Shown: piece by piece, positions 33,641 to 43,067 of the stretch
Numbering within the stretch: the stretch's first letter is position 1
How the letters are laid out: every line of letters begins with the position of its first letter
Assembly (NCBI GenBank): GCA_045636425.1
Contig: JAZTXM010000012.1
Span: 62,001 to 126,000, forward strand
Reading direction: 5' to 3'
DNA length: 64,000 bases
Origin: UMGS1883 sp045636425
GTDB taxonomy: Bacteria; Bacillota; Clostridia; UMGS1883
Made by a program: the position numbers and the translations under genes
The notes under the pieces: generated by a model
The model's input: only the letters and a program-made list of their open reading frames with translations
Told to the model about the DNA's origin: nothing
Database searches by the model: none

Positions 33641-33662
33641 ATAACGTGATTTTTCACGTTAT
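33641..33662. repeat. Small hairpin over the ecfT stop codon
   Basis: A 9-bp perfect stem ATAACGTGA / TCACGTTAT with loop TTTT. The TGA of ecfT (33656-33654) is in one arm. No T tract beyond it. Confidence 0.6.
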
Positions 33663-34457
33663 AACCTCTATCAAAACAAGTGTACACACCATTATGATTG
33701 CATAACAAAGTGCTGACAAATCATTTACGCCAAATTCAAGCTTCCTGTAGGAAGTGCGTGGTGCATCGCTGTTATAGCACCTACATTCCATTGCCACCGC
33801 CAAATCGTCCGCACGCCTGAAAGCACTGACAAAAAGCGGAACCAAAATAGGTATCATAGCCTTAATACGCTTGATTGGATTTCCATGTTCAAAGTCCGCA
33901 CCCCTTGAGGTTTGTGCTTTAATAATTTTATCAGTTTCATCAAGAAGGGTGGGAATGAATCTTAATGCGATGCTTATCATCATTACGAAAACAGACACGG
34001 GAACTCCTATTTTCTTAAGCGGTGACAGGAGTGATTCCATTCCGCTTGTTAAAACGGTGGGCGTGGTGCTTAAAGTAAGAAGTGATGTACCCATTATGAG
34101 AAGTGTAATTCGTACTGCCATTTTCACTGCAAGCCATACACCGCCCTCAGTGATAGAAAAAATGCCTTTTTCAAAAATCACCCTGCCCTCATCAACCAAA
34201 AACAAATTAAGAAGTGCCGTAAAGACCACAAGAAAAAGTATGGGCTTTAATCCTCTTAATATAAACCTGAGCGGTATGTGCGAAACTCTGATGCAGATTG
34301 CTGTAAAGGCAATTATTACCCCATACGAGTATATGCTGTCAACCACAAAGAGCATGACCATATAAAAAAGCGTCCACAAAATTTTTGTTCTGGGATCCAT
34401 TTTATGAACTACTGAATCCGCATTGTAATACTGACCGATTGTAATATCACGAATCAA
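33654..34457 (-). CDS. ecfT: ECF transporter transmembrane (T) component
   Basis: 267 residues starting with TTG at 34457, which overlaps the ecfA2 stop as TTGA; no better start fits. The membrane helices and the two Ala-Arg-type coupling regions are visible as SRGADFEHG and ADDLAVAMECRCY. EcfT joins S components such as ThiT to the ATPases. It lies in the operon ecfA1-ecfA2-ecfT-truA. Confidence 0.93.
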   Translation of the reverse strand: MIRDITIGQYYNADSVVHKMDPRTKILWTLFYMVMLFVVDSIYSYGVIIAFTAICIRVSHIPLRFILRGLKPILFLVVFTALLNLFLVDEGRVIFEKGIFSITEGGVWLAVKMAVRITLLIMGTSLLTLSTTPTVLTSGMESLLSPLKKIGVPVSVFVMMISIALRFIPTLLDETDKIIKAQTSRGADFEHGNPIKRIKAMIPILVPLFVSAFRRADDLAVAMECRCYNSDAPRTSYRKLEFGVNDLSALCYAIIMVCTLVLIEVIT

Positions 34458-35305
34458 GAAATCGCCCCCAATCCCTGATATATAACATCAGCAAGACTTG
34501 TTATATCAAAAATATTTTCGGGAATATTCATTCCGCCCTCATTCAAAAGCTTAATAACTTTTGTTATTTCAGGAAGCTCAAGTCCGCATCTTTTGAGTAA
34601 GTCTGCATCGGAAAAAATATTTGAAACAGTATCATCCCTATACTTTTCACCACTATTAAGTACAATTATCCTTTCGGCATTTTGTGCAAGATCCTCCATA
34701 CTGTGGGAAATGAGAATGATGGTTGTATTTTGCTCTTTTCTGATTTTGTGAAGCTCGCCCCATAATCTTTCCCTGCCCGACGGGTCAAGCCCTGCAGCAG
34801 GCTCGTCAAGTATAAGAACCTCAGGCTCGGTAGCAAGCACTCCTGCAATTGCAACACGCCTTTTCTGACCGCCCGAAAGCTCAAAAGGAGATTTTTCAAA
34901 AAGCTCCTCTTTAAGATGTGCAAGTGCGGCACTGCGGCGTACGCATTTATCCGTTTCTTCCTCGCTAAGCCCCTTGTTTTTAGGCCCGAAAGCTATATCA
35001 CGGTACACAGTTTCTTCAAAAAGCTGATGCTCGGGATACTGGAATACTATCCCTACCTTGCTTCTCAAAACACGTGCGGCAGTCTTATAGTCACTATAGA
35101 GAGTACCATCAACCAAAATACTTCCTCCGCACGGCTTTATAAGCCCTGCAAGTATTTGGGCAACTGTTGTTTTTCCGCTTCCCGTGTGACCTGCAACACC
35201 GATAAATTCACCCTTATTAATTTTTAAATTAATATCCTTTACCGCAGCCGCATTATCGCCTATGCTATCGCTGTAAGAATATGATACGTTCTTAAATTCA
35301 ATCAT
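34454..35305 (-). CDS. ecfA2: ECF transporter ATPase A2 (EcfA')
   Basis: 283 residues from ATG 35305, overlapping the ecfA1 stop as ATGA. ABC motifs: Walker A GHTGSGKTT near residue 45, Q-loop FQYPEHQLFEETV, signature FELSGGQKR, Walker B VLILDEPAAGLDP and H-loop ISHSM. The FQYPEHQLFE segment is characteristic of EcfA'. Forms the ATPase pair with EcfA1. Confidence 0.94.
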   Translation of the reverse strand: MIEFKNVSYSYSDSIGDNAAAVKDINLKINKGEFIGVAGHTGSGKTTVAQILAGLIKPCGGSILVDGTLYSDYKTAARVLRSKVGIVFQYPEHQLFEETVYRDIAFGPKNKGLSEEETDKCVRRSAALAHLKEELFEKSPFELSGGQKRRVAIAGVLATEPEVLILDEPAAGLDPSGRERLWGELHKIRKEQNTTIILISHSMEDLAQNAERIIVLNSGEKYRDDTVSNIFSDADLLKRCGLELPEITKVIKLLNEGGMNIPENIFDITSLADVIYQGLGAIS

Positions 35306-36147
35306 ACCAAATTTCCTTTGTACTTCAGTATTTCCTCGGCACATTCCCGGGGTGTAAGAGGCTCCTTTTCAATATTTAATCCCATTTTTCGGAGGGCATG
35401 AACGAGAGCTGTAGAGTCGGGCACGGAAAGCCCTAATTCACGAAGCTTTTCCTCTTGTCTGAATACTTCTTGAGGCGATGCATCTATCTCAACTTTTCCC
35501 CTGTCCAAAACAATCACACGGTCAGCCTTTGCCGCCTCATCCATGTAATGGGTGATAAGCACAATGGTTATGTTTTTTTCTCTGTTAAGTCTGAGGATTG
35601 TATCCATAACCTCCTTGCGTCCCTGCGGGTCAAGCATGGCGGTGGGCTCATCAAGAATAATACATCTTGGCTGCATAGCCAGAATCCCCGCAATAGCCAC
35701 ACGCTGCTTCTGTCCGCCTGATAAAAGGTGCGGAGCACGTTTTCTATGCTCATACATGTTTACGGCTTTAAGTGCTTCCTCGACGCGTCTGTGCATTTCT
35801 TCCCTGTCTATAGCAATGTTTTCAAGGCCGAATGCCACGTCCTCCTCCACGATTGTAGCTACAATCTGATTGTCGGGATTCTGGAATACCATACCTGCAC
35901 TTTTCCTGAGGTCATAGAGCTTTTTCTCATTGCGGGTTTCTATTCCGCAAACGGTCATACTTCCTCCCGAGGGTAAGAGTATGGCATTTATATGCTTTGC
36001 AAACGTACTCTTTCCGCTTCCGTTATGACCTATAATTGCAGTAAAACTGCCTTCTTCTATATCTATATTTAATCCGTCAAGAACTACCTTCTCATCATTT
36101 TCTCTTTTGTACGAAAAGGAAAGCTCCCTTGCTTCAATAATATTCAT
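35302..36147 (-). CDS. ecfA1: ECF transporter ATPase A1
   Basis: 281 residues. Walker A GHNGSGKST (residue 40), Q-loop FQNPDNQIVATIVEEDVAFG, signature LLSGGQKQR, Walker B IILDEPTAMLDP and H-loop ITHYMDEA. It powers group-II ECF uptake with EcfA2 and EcfT. The module can be shared by several S components; ThiT is the only one in this window. Directly downstream of a methyltransferase gene (15 nt). Confidence 0.94.
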   Translation of the reverse strand: MNIIEARELSFSYKRENDEKVVLDGLNIDIEEGSFTAIIGHNGSGKSTFAKHINAILLPSGGSMTVCGIETRNEKKLYDLRKSAGMVFQNPDNQIVATIVEEDVAFGLENIAIDREEMHRRVEEALKAVNMYEHRKRAPHLLSGGQKQRVAIAGILAMQPRCIILDEPTAMLDPQGRKEVMDTILRLNREKNITIVLITHYMDEAAKADRVIVLDRGKVEIDASPQEVFRQEEKLRELGLSVPDSTALVHALRKMGLNIEKEPLTPRECAEEILKYKGNLV

Positions 36148-36162
36148 AAAACCAGTCCAATA

Positions 36163-37014
36163 CTATTTTTCCCATCTTGCGGTTGCTCCGCACGGAAGCA
36201 CCATGGATGAGCTTGTTATTTTAAGTCCTATTTCACTTGCCTGAATTTTCCCCTCGGGCAAACACATCTGCATGAGGTTGGACATCACCGTGGGAGAAAG
36301 CCCCGTGGTATAGGAATTAATTATAAAGAATAAAGGATTATCGCTTAAAAGAAGTGAACATCTGCGTACAAAATGACATATGGAATCCTCTATTTTCCAA
36401 ACCTCGCCTCCGGGCCCTCTGCCGTAGGAGGGAGGATCCATTAAAATCGCATCGTATTTATTCCCACGCCTTATTTCCCTTTCAACGAATTTCATGCAGT
36501 CATCCACAAGGTATCTTATGGGTGCATCGGAAAGAGCACTTGAGCGGGCATTTTCCTTAGCCCACTGGACCATACCCTTTGAAGCATCAACATGGGTAAC
36601 CGATGCCCCTGCCTTTGCACACGCTACTGTAGCACCGCCCGTATAGGCAAAGAGATTTAAAACCTTTGCCCCCTTGCGTCCTTTTATTTTATTCATCATA
36701 TAATCCCAGTTTACCGCCTGTTCGGGAAAAAGCCCCGTATGCTTGAAGCCCATGGGCTTAATGTTGAAGGTTAAATCCTTATAGCTGACTGTCCACTGGT
36801 CGGGAATACTTTTTTTATACTCCCACTTTCCGCCGCCGCTTGAAGAACGATGATAATGTGCATCAGCCGTTTTCCATACGCCTTGGTTTGTCTTATTGTC
36901 CCAGATTACCTGAGGGTCAGGTCTGCACAATATTATGTCACCCCAGCGTTCAAGCTTTTCACCGCTTGCGGTATCTATACATTCATAATCTTTCCAATCT
37001 TCTGCAACCCACAT
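36163..37014 (-). CDS. SAM-dependent methyltransferase, RlmI/RlmK-like
   Basis: 283 residues from ATG 37014 (GGAG 7 nt upstream; the longer frame lacks a site). The Rossmann methyltransferase core has motif I VLNLFAYTGGATVACAKAGA-type near residue 120, an acidic VDASKGM, and the catalytic-region DPPSYGRGPGGEVW. This resembles the C-terminal domain of 23S rRNA cytosine methyltransferases, but the N-terminal PUA domain is absent. An rRNA target is probable, not shown. Confidence 0.82.
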   Translation of the reverse strand: MWVAEDWKDYECIDTASGEKLERWGDIILCRPDPQVIWDNKTNQGVWKTADAHYHRSSSGGGKWEYKKSIPDQWTVSYKDLTFNIKPMGFKHTGLFPEQAVNWDYMMNKIKGRKGAKVLNLFAYTGGATVACAKAGASVTHVDASKGMVQWAKENARSSALSDAPIRYLVDDCMKFVEREIRRGNKYDAILMDPPSYGRGPGGEVWKIEDSICHFVRRCSLLLSDNPLFFIINSYTTGLSPTVMSNLMQMCLPEGKIQASEIGLKITSSSMVLPCGATARWEK

Positions 37015-37035
37015 AGTTTTCTCCATTCAAATTTA

Positions 37036-37923
37036 TCAATCTTCGTAATCTTCAAAATTGTATTTATCAGAAAATACAAATCCAACAAGGTCGGGACCGC
37101 CATGACAGCCGATAACTGAGCCAAGCCTCAATTCTATAGTTTTCACATTTTCAAAGGCAGATGTAAGCTCTCCCTTCAGCTCTTCACACTTTTCTTTCTG
37201 TGCGGAGTGAACGGCAAATACGCTCTTTCCCGTCAAATCAAAACCGTCACTTTTTGCTTTGTCAACAAGCTTCTTTAAAAGCTTCTTGCTTCCGCGAAGC
37301 TTTCCGTCCTGAACTACAAGACCGTCCTTGATTGCAAGAACAGGCTTTATATCAAGCACATTTGCAATCACGAAGGTAGCCGCATTTATTCTGCCGCCAC
37401 GCTTAAGATGAGTCATATCGCCTACGAGGAAGTATGCATGCATGGTTGTGTATACATCCTCAAGATAGCTTACGATTTCCTCCTTTGACTTTCCGTCATT
37501 TAGCATATGTGCGGCATGAACCACACCGCCTCCATAAAGGCAGGAAAATCCGTGGGAATCAACAACTATAATCTCTCCCCCTCGTTCGTCCATCACTTCC
37601 TGTGCGGAAAGAACGGCATTCTGATACATACCGCTTCCCTTTGAAGAAATTGTAACAACAATTAATGTGTCGTAGCCATTGTCATATTCTTCATTATAGG
37701 CATCGGCATATCTTATAGGGGTAATCTGCGTGGTTTTAGGAATCTCACTTTCAGAATCCGACAATTTTTCATAAAACTCATCCTTAGACATATCTATGCC
37801 TTCCTTGTAGTATGTTTCTCCGTCAAAGGAAAACATAATTGGAAGCATCCTTATGCCTAATTTCTCAGCTTGCTGCAGCGTAATATCACTTCCGCTGTCG
37901 GTTATAATTTTAATCTTGCTCAT
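37036..37923 (-). CDS. DegV family fatty-acid-binding protein (second copy)
   Basis: 295 residues from ATG 37923, which overlaps the ABC gene by 14 nt and has AAGGAGAGG upstream. Family start KIITDSGSDI, the TTQITP region, TISSKGSGMYQNA (SGxYQ-type) and the late GSVIGCHGGPDLVG are all present. Same family as the gene at 3290-4123 but clearly diverged. Possible fatty-acid carrier for phospholipid synthesis. Confidence 0.9.
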   Translation of the reverse strand: MSKIKIITDSGSDITLQQAEKLGIRMLPIMFSFDGETYYKEGIDMSKDEFYEKLSDSESEIPKTTQITPIRYADAYNEEYDNGYDTLIVVTISSKGSGMYQNAVLSAQEVMDERGGEIIVVDSHGFSCLYGGGVVHAAHMLNDGKSKEEIVSYLEDVYTTMHAYFLVGDMTHLKRGGRINAATFVIANVLDIKPVLAIKDGLVVQDGKLRGSKKLLKKLVDKAKSDGFDLTGKSVFAVHSAQKEKCEELKGELTSAFENVKTIELRLGSVIGCHGGPDLVGFVFSDKYNFEDYED

Positions 37924-40189
37924 TATCAAATTCCTCTCCTTCATTTATAGGCTCGGTAGGGGTGATGTCTTCTTTAACTTTATCCGAATTATCTATTGTA
38001 ACTCCTCTTGTTGCCATTTCCTGCTGTGCTCTTAAAAGGGATGCATAAATACCATTCTTTTCAATAAGCTCTTTGTGAGTTCCCGTTTCTGCAATCTGGC
38101 CGTTATCCAGCACGAATAGCCTGTCCGCATTCTTAAGGGTTGACAATCGGTGTGCAATTGCAAATACGGTTTTTCCGTCGGTAACTTTTTTCAGTGCCTC
38201 CTGAATTTTAAGCTCCGTATCGGAATCCACCGATGCTGTTGCCTCATCTAAAATAAGGATTTTGGGATTTGCAACAATTGCACGTGCTATTGAAATACGC
38301 TGGCGTTCTCCACCTGAAAGCTTATATCCTTTTTCTCCCACATAAGTATTATATCCGTCGGGAAGCTCCATTATGAAATCATGTGCATTTGCCTTTTTAG
38401 CGGCAATAATACAATCCTCTAAAGTAGCTTCCGGAGCAGCATATCTGAGGTTTTGCAGAATACTTCCGCTGAAAAGATAGCTCTCCTGCAAAACCACACC
38501 TAAAAGCTTCTTATAGTCCTGCTGATTATATTCCGAAATGTCACTTCCGTCAAGCAAAATTTTTCCTCGGTCGGGGCTGTAGAGCCGCATGATAAGATTA
38601 ATCATTGTGCTTTTTCCTGCACCACTGTGACCGACAAGTCCTATCATTTCACCTTTTTTTACCGATTCTTCTATGTTTTTTAAAACTCGTCTGTAGCTCT
38701 TGTATCCAAAGGAAACATTATCAAAGGTAAAACTACCCTCCGCCTTATCTATAGAGGCTTTTATGTCCCCTTGGGGTTGTTCTTCTTCCTCAAGAACCTC
38801 AAAAACTCTTTGAGAGCTTACCAGTGCCATGGTAAAATGCCTGGGAAGCATACTAAACCACTCAAGTCTGCTGTAGAGATACCCCCCGTAGGTGGAAAAC
38901 TGTACAAGCTCGCCCACACTCATGCTGCCGCCGAGAACCTTGCTTCCCCCGAAAAGCAGTACAAGATAGCTGCCAAAGCCCATTATAAACTTAATTATGG
39001 GAAATATGGTATAAACATATTTTTCATTGGCACAGGTAATATCTCTTACATCGCCTGCCGTTTTCTTAAATCGGTCAATTTCATCATCTTCCCTGCCAAA
39101 AACCTTGACAACCTTTATTCCGTTTAATACTTCGGTAAGGCGATTTGTCATCTTATCCATTTTTCTCCATTGCTTATGATACCTGCTTCGGATATTAAGA
39201 CGTATCTTGCCTATAAGATATAAGGCAATGGGCATGGGAATAAAAATCAAAAGGGACATTTTTGCATCAAGATAAATGGTAATAACTGCTATGGCAATAA
39301 ACAGGAATATTTCATTCACAGCCATTATTGCGATATCCTGAATAAAGGTTTGTATACGCTGTGTATCATTATTGATACGCTGCATCAAATCGCCCGTCTT
39401 TTTTTCCTCAATGTAGCTAAGAGGCATTTTCTGAAGCTTTTCGTATATATGATTTCTTAAATCCATAACCAAAAGATTACTTGCCTTTGACGATATAATA
39501 CTGCGAAAAACAGACACAACCATGCTGATAACTGTAGTAAGGAGCATTAGTCCCACTATGATTAGCAGTGTTGTAATGGAGGCATTTTTTATATTCAGCA
39601 CATCATTTATCAGATGCTTTGAAAGAATGGGAGTAACTACCGTAACAATACTTGTTATCCAGAACAAGAATAAAAGAGCTATATATAAACCCTTATACGG
39701 CTTTGCAATTTTAAAAAGCTTTTTTAAAACAGAAAATTTATCACTGCAATGAGCGCATACTGTCGTATTCTTAATATATGCTCTGCCGCACCTTGGACAC
39801 ACCCTGTCCTCGGAAAAAGTTTTCTCATTAATTACAGGCTCAGTTCCCTCTGCAAGGTCATTAATAATCTCGCACACTGATGTAAATTCCTCAATATGCT
39901 TCATGGAGAAACGAACAAGCTGCATTCTTCCTTTTACCGTGAAAGCCTCCAGAATTCCTCCGCCCGTATATTCTCCGAGGCAAACTTTTTTAATGTTTGC
40001 AATGTTTTCCGCAAGAATAAGTCTGCCGTTTTCCACCACGCAAAGCCTGTGTCTGCCTACGGCAAAAACGCCTTCTGTATATGCGCCGTTTTCCGATATA
40101 TCATAGGAGAGTGACAAAAGGATTTCTTCCCCTTCAAGTGCAACGCACACAATATCGCTGTATTTAGTTATTGATGCCTTTGCACTCAT
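37910..40189 (-). CDS. ABC exporter with N-terminal PH-like domain and zinc ribbon
   Basis: 759 residues from ATG 40189 (GGAAAGGAG upstream). Residues about 1-125 form an extra beta-rich domain (SYDISENGAYTEGVFAVGRHRL), followed by a zinc ribbon CPRCGRAYIKNTTVCAHC near residue 131. Then a six-helix exporter domain and a nucleotide-binding domain with Walker A GHSGAGKST, signature LSGGERQR, Walker B LILDEATASVD and H-loop IAHRLS, all canonical. It is encoded with a DUF1854 protein and a second exporter; the same trio is known near cyanophycin genes in other bacteria. No cyanophycin gene is present. Substrate unknown. Confidence 0.85.
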   Translation of the reverse strand: MSAKASITKYSDIVCVALEGEEILLSLSYDISENGAYTEGVFAVGRHRLCVVENGRLILAENIANIKKVCLGEYTGGGILEAFTVKGRMQLVRFSMKHIEEFTSVCEIINDLAEGTEPVINEKTFSEDRVCPRCGRAYIKNTTVCAHCSDKFSVLKKLFKIAKPYKGLYIALLFLFWITSIVTVVTPILSKHLINDVLNIKNASITTLLIIVGLMLLTTVISMVVSVFRSIISSKASNLLVMDLRNHIYEKLQKMPLSYIEEKKTGDLMQRINNDTQRIQTFIQDIAIMAVNEIFLFIAIAVITIYLDAKMSLLIFIPMPIALYLIGKIRLNIRSRYHKQWRKMDKMTNRLTEVLNGIKVVKVFGREDDEIDRFKKTAGDVRDITCANEKYVYTIFPIIKFIMGFGSYLVLLFGGSKVLGGSMSVGELVQFSTYGGYLYSRLEWFSMLPRHFTMALVSSQRVFEVLEEEEQPQGDIKASIDKAEGSFTFDNVSFGYKSYRRVLKNIEESVKKGEMIGLVGHSGAGKSTMINLIMRLYSPDRGKILLDGSDISEYNQQDYKKLLGVVLQESYLFSGSILQNLRYAAPEATLEDCIIAAKKANAHDFIMELPDGYNTYVGEKGYKLSGGERQRISIARAIVANPKILILDEATASVDSDTELKIQEALKKVTDGKTVFAIAHRLSTLKNADRLFVLDNGQIAETGTHKELIEKNGIYASLLRAQQEMATRGVTIDNSDKVKEDITPTEPINEGEEFDNEQD

Positions 40190-40208
40190 GTCAATGCTCC
40201 TTTCCGCT

Positions 40209-40718
40209 TTAAATCCAGATTTCAAGGATTTTTAACGCTTTGTCCTCAACCTTTGTAATATCGGGAATATAATACCTGTTTCCGTAAACATCAATAAGCA
40301 TAACACGGTTATTACCCATATTCCGCACGTTACTGCTCATATCTGTAACTGTAAATTCCCGTGTTCCCGCCGTGGTCATAACTTCCCACATGGTATGGCC
40401 GAATTCTTCACTTACCTTGTTGACCGCTGTAATTTCGGGGACAAAGTATCGTTTTGCAAGCTCCCTGCGCACCATTTGCAACTGATTTTCTGAAATTTCA
40501 CGCAGCGCCCTTAAAATTCCTATTTCTTTTTCCTTATCCTCACGGGAATAATTCTCGCTTCTAATGCACAGATATTCTTCCTCATACACAAAAGGGAACA
40601 TTCGGAGAACACTTACCCGTCCCATATCCTCTCCTTTGTACTTAAGGCAGAGAAGACCGCTTTGTGATTCATAAAATTCAATATCGGAAGGACTGATAAA
40701 ATCAAGCATATTTTCCAT
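40209..40718 (-). CDS. DUF1854 family protein
   Basis: 169 residues, no signal peptide or membrane segment. Family-like features: N-terminal FYESQSGLLCLKYKGED, the RMFPFVYEEEYLCI core, a helical REISENQLQMVRRELAKRYF, and the C-terminal NRVMLIDVYGNRYYIPD strands. DUF1854 genes lie with ABC exporters, notably in cyanophycin loci of Proteobacteria. Here the gene sits exactly between two exporter genes, 16 nt and 19 nt from its neighbours. A regulatory or accessory subunit role is inferred. Confidence 0.8.
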   Translation of the reverse strand: MENMLDFISPSDIEFYESQSGLLCLKYKGEDMGRVSVLRMFPFVYEEEYLCIRSENYSREDKEKEIGILRALREISENQLQMVRRELAKRYFVPEITAVNKVSEEFGHTMWEVMTTAGTREFTVTDMSSNVRNMGNNRVMLIDVYGNRYYIPDITKVEDKALKILEIWI

Positions 40719-40734
40719 ATTATCTTCATCCCTT

Positions 40735-42921
40735 TCAAATTTCCGCAGTGATATTTAAGCTTTCAAGTTGCTTTTGAGCCATGGAAGCATAAATACCGCC
40801 GTTTTTACTAAACAGCTCCTCATGCGTTCCCTCCTCCACAATCGAGCCTTCTTCCACCACAATCAGCCTGTCGGCATTTTTTAAGGTGGAAAATCTGTGG
40901 GCTATTGCGATGGTTGTTCTATCCTTTATAAGAAGCTGCATTGCCTTTTGAATCTGCTGCTCGGTTTTTGTATCAAGGGACGATGTGGCTTCATCAAAAA
41001 TAAGAATCGGAGGATTCATTAAGATTGCACGTGCAATGCTTATTCTCTGTTTTTCGCCGCCCGATAAATCCACGCCGCCTTTGCCGATTTGCGTATCATA
41101 GCCGTCGGGCAGATTCATAATAAAATCATGGGCATATGCTTTTTTTGCCGCATCAATAATTTCCTCGCGGGTAGCCACAGGTTTTCCGTAGGCAATATTC
41201 TCCGCTATGCTTCCCGAAAAAAGATATGTTTCCTGAAGCACCATTCCTATATTGCTTCTCAGGGTATTAAAGCTAAGCTTCTTCACATTCACGCCGTCGA
41301 TCAGGACTTCTCCGTCGGAAACATCGTAGAGCCTTGTTATAAGATTTGTAATCGTGCTTTTCCCTGCACCGCTATGCCCTACAAGCCCCACCATTTCCCC
41401 GGGAGAAACAGACAAAGATACATTTTTTAAAACGGGACGGTTTGGTTCGTAGGAAAATGTGACATTTTTAAGTTCAACATGCCCTTTTAAATTTTCCATT
41501 GATAACGGATTTGGTGATTCGGGAACATCACTCTTCCTGTCAATCACTTCAAAGATTCGCTGAGCGCTGTTCATACAGCTTGTCCACCAGTCAAAGGTTT
41601 TCACCATAAAGTTAACGGGGTTATAAAGAAGGGAAAGATATCCTACAAAGCTCATAAGCTCACCAAAGGTAAGCTTTCCGGATACAACCTGTGCTCCGCC
41701 CAGTCCCCATACAACAAGACCGCCGAGTGCCATGATGAAGTTAAGAAGCGGAAAAACCTTTGCCGAGGCAACTCCCTCGCGTATACGATTATCGCACACC
41801 TCTCTGCTTGCTTTGCAAAATCTTTCTGTTTCGCTTGTTTCCTTTCCGAATGCTTTTACCACTCTTATTCCCATCAATGAATCATTAATAACGGAATTCA
41901 TTGATGATGATTTTCTCCATGAAAACCATTTAAGCTTTTTAAACACACGGGCAGACCGTTTGATAATAAGTGCAATTACGGGTAGCGGAACAAGCACCGA
42001 AATTGAAAGCAAGGGGTTAACGAAAAATAGGAAAAGCCCCACAGTACAAATGGTTGCCGCATTTATAATAAAATTGGGAAGCCCGTCATTTAAAAAATAC
42101 TGAATATCCAGTGCGTCACTGTTAATTCTGTTTAATAGGTTTCCCGTACGCTTTGAAGAAAAGAAGCTCATCCCAAGCTTTTGCATAGAGGAAAAAACCT
42201 CGGTTTTTATGTCGTAAATAATATTTCCCGACATTTGTGCCCCGATTCTTCCCTGCACAATTCCGAGAATTGTTGAAAAAACTGCAATTCCTGCAATCAA
42301 AATAACAAGCTCTGCTATCCTTCCCGAGAACATTCCGTCAGGATTTAATACATGGTCGTACAGAATAGTACCCGTAATATACGGCTGAATAAGATTTATC
42401 CCTGTAATCAGAAAAATTATGAGAATCATTTTCACAAGCTGTTTTTTATATTTAGGCACATAGGAAAGCACTCGCAAAAAAAGCTTTTTCCTGCCTTTGT
42501 TTATATATGAAAAATCATCCCCTGCCTTCTCCTCCATATTTACGGAATCGGGAGTTTGTCCATCGAGAAGCTTTCGTACAACACTCATAAATCGGTCAAT
42601 TTTCGCCGATACTGACAATGTGAAATAAGAAAGTGCCGTCTCCTCCGTTTGGCTTTTGATTAAAACTGCACCGGAGGAAATATAATTTTCCGTGTATATG
42701 TTTTCTATTTCGGAGTATTTTCTGAGAAGAAACGTTCCGTCCTCATAAATCACGCAAAGAGCATCCCTTAACGCACACAGCACACACGTTCCGTATGTTT
42801 CGGGATGGGATAAATCACACTCGGCGAAAGCCACAAGCTCATCGGCGGCAATGCCGTAAGAACTAAGTTTTTCCGTTATAATTTCTCTGCCGATTTCTTC
42901 ATTTTTCTGCAACACTGCCAC
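40735..42921 (-). CDS. ABC exporter with N-terminal beta-rich domain, partner of the DUF1854 module
   Basis: Up to 728 residues. The first in-frame GTG (42921) abuts AAGGAG, so GTG 42915 or TTG 42912 is more likely the true start. Residues about 1-150 form a domain like that of the partner exporter (CALRDALCVIYEDGTFLLRKYSEI), without a zinc ribbon. The exporter domain and a canonical nucleotide-binding domain follow: Walker A GHSGAGKST, LSGGEKQR, LIFDEATSSLD, IAHRFS. Both partners look catalytically intact, unlike the pair at 6093-9666. Confidence 0.86.
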   Translation of the reverse strand: MAVLQKNEEIGREIITEKLSSYGIAADELVAFAECDLSHPETYGTCVLCALRDALCVIYEDGTFLLRKYSEIENIYTENYISSGAVLIKSQTEETALSYFTLSVSAKIDRFMSVVRKLLDGQTPDSVNMEEKAGDDFSYINKGRKKLFLRVLSYVPKYKKQLVKMILIIFLITGINLIQPYITGTILYDHVLNPDGMFSGRIAELVILIAGIAVFSTILGIVQGRIGAQMSGNIIYDIKTEVFSSMQKLGMSFFSSKRTGNLLNRINSDALDIQYFLNDGLPNFIINAATICTVGLFLFFVNPLLSISVLVPLPVIALIIKRSARVFKKLKWFSWRKSSSMNSVINDSLMGIRVVKAFGKETSETERFCKASREVCDNRIREGVASAKVFPLLNFIMALGGLVVWGLGGAQVVSGKLTFGELMSFVGYLSLLYNPVNFMVKTFDWWTSCMNSAQRIFEVIDRKSDVPESPNPLSMENLKGHVELKNVTFSYEPNRPVLKNVSLSVSPGEMVGLVGHSGAGKSTITNLITRLYDVSDGEVLIDGVNVKKLSFNTLRSNIGMVLQETYLFSGSIAENIAYGKPVATREEIIDAAKKAYAHDFIMNLPDGYDTQIGKGGVDLSGGEKQRISIARAILMNPPILIFDEATSSLDTKTEQQIQKAMQLLIKDRTTIAIAHRFSTLKNADRLIVVEEGSIVEEGTHEELFSKNGGIYASMAQKQLESLNITAEI

Positions 42922-43014
42922 CTCCTTAATTTAGTAAAGATTATTATACACTTTTTGGCAATAAAAAGCAATATAAATATGCGGATATAACCCAACTTTT
43001 TTGAAAAAAGATAA

Positions 43015-43044
43015 GGATGTAAAAAGTTAAACTTCTTTACATCC
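43015..43044 (-). terminator. Terminator of queA
   Basis: Stem GGATGTAAA(A)AAG / CTTC(T)TTTACATCC with TTAAA loop, followed on the minus strand by TTATCTTTTTTC. It belongs to the same sequence type as those at 31016 and 50041. Confidence 0.7.
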
Positions 43045-43067
43045 CTATAATTATTGATTCTTTATTT

